A DNA stretch of 64,000 bases, taken from contig OZ005608.1 in NCBI GenBank assembly GCA_963930655.1, positions 10,726,001-10,790,000 of the forward strand. Direction: 5' to 3'. The stretch is from Myrica gale (Eukaryota; Streptophyta; Magnoliopsida; Fagales; Myricaceae). Under the pieces are notes generated by a model. It ran no database searches and was not told the origin of the DNA. It saw only the letters and a list, made by a program, of their open reading frames with translations. Made by a program: the position numbers and the translations under genes. Of the stretch, positions 55,796-64,000 are shown piece after piece (the first letter of the stretch is position 1; each line of letters starts with the position of its first letter).

Positions 55796-56340
55796 TTTAC
55801 CACGAACTCTTCGAGGTGGATTTTGCGAGATACTTTTGGTTTTGTTTATCTACGTTCACAGGCAGAGAAGCTCAGGGTTTTGACGAACCTAGAGGGTGAC
55901 GCCGGGGGGCCCGCCCCGATTCTTTAAAAATGAAGAATTCTCTAGAGATCAATGTCTTCTAGTTTGATTTTAAACAGATCAGTACGTAGGATTCCACCTA
56001 GGTTGTTGCAGGCACTACCTGTACAATCTCCCAATGCATCCGTTCGAAAATACAGAGTTTAATGTATGATTCTTAGGATCAGTAGGAATAGGAATAGGCA
56101 AGGTTAATACTGCATTAACATAATATCATGCTATAGCACCGAAAAATTTGAGATGTAAGGGGAACAGAAGGAAAAAAGAAAAGAAAAAAAAACCTCTGAA
56201 GACATTGAAAATATCACCTTCTAGGATCCATTTAGTGTGCTAATCTAGGAATAAACCCGTGCAATCATCACAAAGAAACAACTGATATAATAGGAGAATG
56301 AAGAATATACTACAGCAACCTTGAGAAGCAGAATCACATC
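55796..56340. other. SCAMP 3' flank and probable 3' UTR
   Basis: No gene was seen. The minus-strand transcript of SCAMP would end somewhere here; no decisive poly(A) signal could be fixed. Confidence 0.4.
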
Positions 56341-59300
56341 TCACTTATTCCCCCTGAAATACGTGTAAATTTTCTGCATAAACCAAAGAACAGGACACAA
56401 TCAGAGAAAGAGAAAACATTCATGTCTGTTTGTCTAAGAAAAGTTGCATGCACCCTAATCACATATAACACTTGACACTTGTATTGCATAAAGAGGGTGA
56501 TTGTTTCGGGTAAGGTACAGAATTCCAGGTAACATCATTTCTCGATACATGGATTCTGCTATCTCGTTCCTCTGCCCTCTTACCCTTGCTCCTTACACCC
56601 AGCCCCTTTCCCGGCTTTATGGTCGCTCCCAGATTCTACTCCCTGTTGTCAATTAGGCCTTGTAGAAGCCCCTATTGCCCCGTCTTTGAGCACTAAGTTA
56701 CATCCAGTCAATATCAATAATAAGCCCAATATTAAACCTTCACAATTAAAATTGGTAGGAACGTCCTTCCATTTGCATTACAGTTCGCCATATTGTACCT
56801 TTTGAAGCCACTTAAAACAAGACAGATCAAGCACAGTGATACTTCCACATATCAATTAAAGAGCCAGTGTCAGTTAAACTCTGTTATTTACTAATACACT
56901 GAAGGCATTTATATCAACTGAAGCCTTTCGACTATATCAAAATCTTAATCCATTTATATCAACTGAACGCATACTGGAAAGAAATATCTTTGCCAAGAAA
57001 GCTAGCCCTAGTCTGTCAAACTAAGGCTGCGTTTGCGGTGTAAAATTTTACACCTTCTAAAATTTTAACACAATAAAATATTACAATATAATCTTTCTCT
57101 CCCCATCAAATCATTACTTTTCACTATAAAAATATAAAAAAATTACCTCTCTCTTCACTTTTTCACTAAACCCAATACCTAAAATTTTAACAACACTAAA
57201 ATTTTACAAAACAAACCCACCCTAAACCAACTATAACCGACTAAAAGCCATGTATCTACTATACCCAAATGGAAAATAGCTACAAATATCAGGAATCATC
57301 CATAACCAACCACAGGAAAACACTAAGGCTAAATGCACACCCTTGATGCATGCTGGTTACAATTTAGACCTACTCCAATCTCTAACATGCTTTCTCGGTT
57401 AATAAAATACACACAATGTTTTCTACCTGTATTGGTTTTGGCCACAGAATTCAGCATCTATGGGGGTTAAAGACCACCCGAAGGGAGTAGGTAGGAAAAG
57501 ACCAAAGACAACTCACTACAGATGCCACGACTCAAAAGTGCAGAATTGTATTTCAACCCAGAAGGAATAATTTCATACAAGAATCAACTCTTAATTTAAT
57601 AAAGGGGGCAACAACATTCACTTGTGGATATGTTCTGATTCTGACCTGAAGTACCCATAAGCTTAGAAGAGACTCCAAGCAAAACAAGCCAAACCCAACT
57701 AAGTAGAATATCTGCAGTAAAACCATATGACACGTTAGCAACTGCTAGCACCAAATCACATACCTTGCAAAAACATCATATTTTAACATACTGAAGTCCA
57801 CCAAAGAAAAGTTATGCCCCAGATTATGTTCACACCTTGGTCTTCACTGTTCGAAGCCATGAGATTTTTTAAGTAAGAAGCACCAAAAAGAATTAGGTGA
57901 AAGGAAGTATGTAACTCTCTTACCATATTTGTTACAACATCTTCTCTAAGTGCAAGGCTGGGCATGTTTTTCCATTAAGAACTCTAGGCATATGGATACA
58001 GGTAAGTGGGATTATCCTAGTAGACAACCCCGTAAGATGCAGAGCAGAAGGAAGCCTAGAAAGAAGTAATTTTTTACTTTCTAGAATCAACATATGACTC
58101 ATTGAAAACTAGGCTGAAATCATCGGTACATCTTTCCAACTCTGCAGTTCTAGTTTCATAATGGGTAGAAACTAAGAACCACAATGCAGGCACACATACA
58201 AGAAACAACTCACCCCAACCAATGCATGGCCACTAAAGAGGTCGATTGCTGCAAGAATTCCCCTGAATTGAAAACGGAAATTAAAAGTATCATTAGCAAA
58301 ATAGAAATTAAAATAGACACAAAAACGGCAAGAGAACAACTATGCAAGCCCCAATGCTGATCACATAGTGGCAATCAATTTTACAAAGACATTACATGAA
58401 AGTTACAGGAAAAGATACAAGCAAGTTACATATGGTACCCCAGATGCAGTACTTTCTGAAATTAACTTCTCGGCACAACCATGCTGTCTCAACTTACTTT
58501 ATACAACTAAATAATCTAAAAATAGAACCTCCCATACACAAATCCAGTTCCTCAACTATATACAACTTTCAGAATACAAGATAGATAAGGTTATTCTGAA
58601 AAAGGTTTGAAGGACAAAAGTCAACTATAGAACTTAAGATCAGCAAGACCCATAAAAGAAATGTAGTTCCTTTACTGCTTCATTACCTAGTGTTCACTCT
58701 TTAAAGACAGTATTCACAGGGAGGACAAGTTTATTACTTTTGCTTTGCTAACTTTAGTCAAAATTCTACATTCCTAATATTGACAACAAATCATTCATAT
58801 GTAACTCAGTCACTTAACAGGTGTGAAAATGCAGTTAAAGCCCCTGATAAAGTTTCCATCAATATACTATCACAAGATACTTCATTACAAACGTATCTGC
58901 ATGATTTATAGATGTGACCATCAAAACCCTTTCATGCTTAATTTCCTACAGCTCAGGAAACAAGAACTTACGCCAATGACTTCCCATGAAAGACAACTGG
59001 AGGTGCAATGGCAGCGAATATACAAAACACAATGTGGATCTGCATTATGCCAAATTCTTTAATAGATAGAAGAAGAATAAGCCACCTATTTCTAAACAGC
59101 ATGGATTAGATAGAAATATACAACCTATGGCACATACCATGTAGAACAGAAAAAACCAGCCAAACTTCAGGGCACTATCAGTCCTGCATTTCAAATTAGG
59201 CAATTTGTAACATCCATCAGCACACTAATGCTGCACTCCAGTGCCATGACTACATTCTTTAACTTTAAAATACAAAACAATCAAATAGGCCCATCCGCGA

Positions 59301-62300
59301 CTTAGGTTGATACCAGTGACAAGTTAGAAGCGCTTTCTCGCACCAGTTGAAAGACGTGATATGATTGTCACCCAAAACAAAGACGAAAGCCACTAAAAAA
59401 GCACACACACGTGCACACATTACAAATAAACTCACACAGAGCGACAGAGAAGGCATACAGTTGAAGTGCTTAACTTTGCACCAAATCAAAACTCAAACTA
59501 CAAGAATAGACCTAGAATCTGAGGGCAACTCCTCCACAAAAGATAAATGGTAAGTAAGGTCATGTGATGCATTGGCCAAAAGAATTTCCCACAGAATGGT
59601 ACCTCATAGAGCAGGATTTTCCATTCAAAACATATACATGGCAACTCTGGCTCTTAGTTATAGTTTCTATTTTGTCTATACTCCTGTGGATTAAACTAAA
59701 TGAAAGATCTGCGCTTAGAGTCTACATGATGCAACACCACAACAATAACCCAAAACGAAAAAAAAAAGGGTGAAGAAAAACAAAGGATAGCACATGATAT
59801 CACCACAAGTAGACTGGAAAATAATACATCCAAACATTGCCCGTGATAAAAAATTGTCTCGTGCAGTTATCAGCATAAGCAGGAAGACTGTTAACCACAT
59901 GTCTGACTTCCCTACATAACATATTATTCCTTGGATACTTTATATTATTCCTTCTTGCATCTATATAGAAAATTAGTTTCCACCTCAATTTAACCACTAT
60001 CACTCTGCCATCTACCGTACCTATCAATGCCAAAATCCGGACACGCATTAATGCATCCCTACTTAAAGAGAAAAAAGCATATAAAAACTAATAAGGTAAA
60101 AACATACAACTTGGAATGTAGACCATAGATAAGAAAGTTGTCACAGAATTATCTATTTGGCTATTTCGATATTTCCAACATCCTTCATCACCATTATTAA
60201 GTACTCACCTCATAGCACGATAGAGAGGCCTGTACCACAGCACATATGAAAGGGGGCATCCAAGTAGAGCATAAATTGTCGCAAGGAAAAAAATTTTGAC
60301 ACCTTCAAAGAATGAACCTCATCAGAAGTGAAGCTCACCCCCGCCTAATTATACCTTGAACAAACAGACAATATTGCAAAAGAGAAGCTCACCCCCGCCT
60401 CTGATCCAGCATACCATCACTGCAATCATATTAAAACCCAGACAAAGAACTATACCTGCACAGACAGTACTACTAGTCAAAAATAGCTGCAGGATTTCAC
60501 AATAGACAGATTTTTTAACTTTTAACAGAAATTTTAAGAAAGAAAAACACACAACTGGACCAACATGGAAACTTCTAATCTAGACAACATTTATAGAAGA
60601 ATCAGCAGGATGACAAGTGTTGGATGGTACTCTTGTAACAAAGCATATATTTACTGTAGTATTAATCCATACGTTTGAGCATTGGGAGGTAGAAGACAAC
60701 TCTCTCTCATCTCTTTTGTCAGCAGCATAAAACAAACATCGGAACAAAAAAAGGCTAAAGATATAATCATTCACATAAAGCTAAGTTAAGATTTAGAGAC
60801 AGATATGAAAACCTAAAAGGAGACTATAGAGATATTGTTGGAAACAAACAAGTGGCAAAGCAATTTTCAAGATCTTTTCCTAGTAAGTGGTTAGAAAAAG
60901 GCACCAAAGAGTCAAGAACCTTAAGAACAAACGAATTATACAGATAGAGAAAGAATCAGCTAGCAAGCATACGAAATGCAAAAAGAACAAATTTAAGAAA
61001 CTATGGCGGAAAAATATAAATTATTTGAGAAATAAGCACTATATAAAACCATCACGCTTGCAAAGTAGAATATCAGCAAAGTAACAAAACTCCCAATAAC
61101 TCACTCAAGTGAAATGATGTGGAATAGAATGGAATATATAACCTCCCATACCTAACCAACTTGCAAAAGCCAAATACTGCAACCTTTGAGCATGGACCGG
61201 TATTTCATTGGCTATATCATGATGAATAATTGGGAAAAATGGTGGCCAATTTCTATCATCATTAGGAACGCCAGCTGAAACAAAACATTGAAAGCAGAAC
61301 TCCCCATTTAAAGTACGGAAAAACAGGTTTTATAAAAAAGCAAAGCAACATGTAGGAGTATGATATCATGCCACGGGTTACCTTTAGAAACAGCATCTTC
61401 TCTCCTTTTTATTTCCTATAAAAGGCAAGTTAAAGACTACCTCAAATCACAAGAATCAAAAGCAAAGCATATATTATATTTAAGGGTGAGAAAAACCAAT
61501 AAATGATTTCAAGCTGGCATCAAAGATTCTGAGCAACTCCTAGTCTTGTAAGGCAACAAAAGCCTCTTCTCCAAAATGAATGGTGTGATTTCCAATGTAG
61601 AACAAATAAAAACACCCTTGCATACAAGTGTTCAATCATAGGATTGCAAGGTAACCTTTTCCTTCCTTTTGAGTTCTGCTTCCCAAGCTGCAAGCTCTTT
61701 CTCTTTGCCCTTAGAATCCTAAAAAAAGGAAAACCGTCAAGCATATATATCATCTCCCAAAAGTTTTAAAGAACAATAGAACAGTAGAGGAAATAGCAAA
61801 CTGCATTACATTCATTGTATCCAATGGTATGTCCACCGTCGCATCATGTTTCTGCCCAAAGCCAAGGGTTCCAGATCCCAATGGCGGGATGCGTGGCTTT
61901 GATCCAGGAGCAGCAGCTCCATTCTGCAAGGTTCACAATAAACGACGGTGAATGACTGGCTACAGAGTAATTGTCAATGCTAGAGTCTGGATTGCAGGGG
62001 TCCGACAGACATGCCTCAACCATTAAGGCATAGGACTCCAAAAAGGCTTACTTGAACTTTGTTCATGGGGTGACAATAAATAAGTTGCTTCATTCATTTG
62101 CAGCAAGAATGTCTCCACACACACATGCTTTACAATCACTTTAAAATGTATGACACAAAGAACCGCTTTGGTCCAGAACTTTATGAAAGAAATACTTGAG
62201 CACTACAATCACGTGTTCCATATGTCACCTCCTAACTCGAGAAAAGATACAACATCTCAAATTAACTATCAATACTACCATATGTGATGCCAAGAGTACT

Positions 62301-63686
62301 TGATGATCATCCCTGTCAAAAGATGGTTGCTACAGATGATCTTTTAACATTGCATTTAGGAGCTTCAATTTCAGAAACTCTTTTTAGTTTAAAACTTCTA
62401 TAACAAGTATAAATCTGTATGTTTTCATGCATTTACGGGCCGGCACGGACATAGGAGGGATGTGGTGTAAAAAAAACATCTCCTATCAACAAGAGTCAAA
62501 AAGTAGTACCTAGAGCAAGACTCTGCCAAAGGCTGAAGCTCACGTGGACTAGGATATGTAAACGTTTAAACAAGCAACGCACTCAATCCAAGCACCAAAA
62601 GAACAAAAAAGCCAAGAAGCTGAGACAATGGACATGTCATGAAAAGAAGCATATCACAGTGAGACAATTTTAAAAAAAAATGACGGTTCATTTTTCAAAA
62701 ACAAATAAAATAAAATAAAAAATAAAAAGTCAATTCACGAAATCACTTAAAATTTGCCAGAACCTGTTCAGGGACATATATTAGTCACTCAATCCAACAA
62801 CAGGACTCAAACCATGACAGGAAAAGAAGGTGAAGAAATCTAAAATCAAGTATTAGTCATTAAATTCCATCACCTTCAACTCCAAACATAAAGGTAATTT
62901 ATTTTTTTCTTTATACTTCTTATTTTAAAACCTCCAATTTTACTACCGAAATTCTTATTCGAAGGAATCAACAGTCAGCTAGTGCCAAAATTGAAATTGC
63001 TCGATTACATAACTAGAATATTTGTCTGCATTTCCATTTCAAAAGTACTCAATATTCCCAACTCTTCCCACATCGAAGATATTTATCCGTACTAAATTCA
63101 AAATTGCAAACTTCTAGACTACATTATTCCAAACTCTTAACAAGGTTTAGAACAAAAATGGCCAGTATCTCCCACGTGAATCAAACCAATCTGAGAGTAT
63201 ATCCGTTTTCTCAAATATCATCAATGATTTTATACCGTAGAATCTGAGATGAGTTCCACTTTTCTTTCTACTCCATTTAAACAATTACGTGTCCAAAATC
63301 TTCCTCCAATTTCTCTTCTCTTCCTAAATTTTCTCCCGTACCAAACAGCAAAAAGCGGTGCTTTCAGAAGCAGCTCAAAGCTGGCCATAGTAACCAAACC
63401 ACCCGCAAGTATATAAAGAACATAAATATATAACACCGTGATAACAGAAGAGAGATTAAAAGGACCACCGACATACTTCAAACTAATCGACGGAACCGAA
63501 AGGAAAAACTGAAATCAACAGCTAAAACATATGTGAAGATCTGAGAGGCCAAAAATTGAAAGAACAAAAAAAGAAACCGAAAGTAAAAATGAGCGGGTGA
63601 AAAACAGTAAGGAAAGTGGAGCTAATTACCGAGAATGGATTGACCTCTTCCTCTTCAAATGGATTCGGATCATGGTGCCGATTCAT
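56341..63686 (-). CDS. SCAMP: Secretory carrier-associated membrane protein (SCAMP), complete
   Basis: Twelve exons with GT-AG introns and matching phases: 63686-63630, 61923-61810, 61718-61656, 61415-61382, 61274-61152, 60455-60393, 60302-60209, 59183-59138, 59039-58972, 58262-58214, 57711-57646 and 56373-56341 (stop TGA). They give 269 residues, the usual plant SCAMP length. The N-terminus [19 protein letters not shown] holds two NPF motifs (8-10, 16-18), known to bind EH-domain proteins. A charged helix follows (about 58-88), then [13 protein letters not shown], four membrane segments (about 121-148, 153-175, 190-213, 224-258) and a short basic end, IYTYFRGNK. SCAMPs act in vesicle traffic between trans-Golgi, plasma membrane and cell plate. 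An in-frame ATG at 63776 would add 30 residues; conservation favours 63686. Intron 11 holds a MITE; intron 1 is 1.7 kb without other genes. Confidence 0.96.
57025..57222. mobile_element. Tourist-like MITE, copy 3, in SCAMP intron 11
   Basis: 198 bases with ends GGCTGCGTTTG and, inverted, GGGTGGGTTTG. TAA is duplicated at 57022-57024 and 57223-57225. The interior has TGTAAAATTTTA near both ends, so it can fold back. Confidence 0.85.
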
Positions 63687-63941
63687 GGTCACAATACCTT
63701 TCAGATCCCTAAATGTTTGCAGATAAAAGCTCCGAACAGAGTGCCAAATTCTCACAGACAATCGGGATTCGGACACGCTAGGAAAGAGAAAGAGGGAGTG
63801 GGTGTGCCCTGTATTAATTTTTTAATTCGACTTGTTTGCTACGCGGGATTCGTTTTAGAAATTGGCTTTGGGTATCTGCCCCTTGATTTGAAAATGTTTA
63901 CGTAACTGCCCTTGCTTGGTTCCGTGGTGATTCAAATGAGT

Positions 63942-63951
63942 GCCACGTCAG
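63942..63951 (-). promoter_or_regulatory. ACGT-core element upstream of SCAMP
   Basis: CTGACGTGGC on the minus strand, about 255 bases upstream of the start codon. The TGACGTGG core is bound by plant bZIP factors, including those of the ER-stress response. One occurrence is weak evidence. Confidence 0.25.
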
Positions 63952-64000
63952 AAATCAGGTGGCTTTTCGAATGGGGCGAAGCATCAGGATGAGCTACGGA

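Noticed and set aside
63230..63481. 83-codon minus-strand frame
   Set aside because: It lies in SCAMP intron 1 and has no known domain.
1..64000. tRNA, rRNA and CRISPR features
   Set aside because: No cloverleaf with matching arms, no rRNA core sequence and no regularly spaced repeat-spacer array was found by eye.

Overview
The window is nuclear DNA of a flowering plant, most likely a woody eudicot. It has intron-rich genes with GT-AG junctions and AT-rich spacers, and most of its length is transposable elements and endogenous viral DNA. I cannot name the species. No bacterial-type operons, CRISPR arrays, rRNA or tRNA genes were seen.

Two host genes are well supported, both on the minus strand. 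At the left, positions 8687 down to 3418 hold the first five exons of a DEAD-box RNA helicase of the RH5/STRS1 (yeast Dbp3) type, whose 3' half lies beyond base 1. At the right, 63686 down to 56341 is a complete 12-exon gene for a 269-residue secretory carrier-associated membrane protein (SCAMP). A broken PPR gene lies near 10.4 kb.

Between them is a mosaic of mobile DNA. (1) 239-2413: a non-autonomous LINE with 15-bp target duplications, inside or next to the helicase gene. (2) 8850-9199: a hAT-type MITE in the helicase promoter. (3) 15.8-24.7 kb: a scrambled endogenous pararetrovirus (Caulimoviridae). Coat protein, protease, RT-RNase H and a downstream ORF are on the minus strand, the primer-binding site, leader and movement protein are flipped to the plus strand, and two inverted duplications of 470 and 356 bp follow. 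TA repeats flank the whole. (4) 26.9-29.4 kb: a non-autonomous CACTA element carrying exons, with flanking intron sequence, of a second, DHH1-type DEAD-box helicase, next to a 188-bp tandem duplication. (5) 31.3-36.5 kb: a Ty1/copia element with both LTRs and a decayed reading frame. (6) 38.2-40.2 kb: LINE and copia relics. (7) 41241-42872: a solo LTR with a 5-bp target duplication and clustered TGTGTCGACACA palindromes; two further fragments of the same family lie at 13.6-14.7 and 24.9-25.7 kb. (8) 47.3-55.8 kb: an old plus-strand LINE that has taken three insertions: a deleted Ty3/gypsy element, another gypsy 3' fragment and a 1.3-kb hAT element. Three Tourist-like MITEs of one family are scattered at 13.0, 46.3 and 57.0 kb.

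Functionally, only the helicase (probably ribosome biogenesis) and SCAMP (membrane trafficking) look like working host genes. The rest is a record of insertion, nesting and recombination. The most unusual object is the rearranged pararetrovirus with its long inverted repeat; the helicase-fragment-carrying CACTA element is second.
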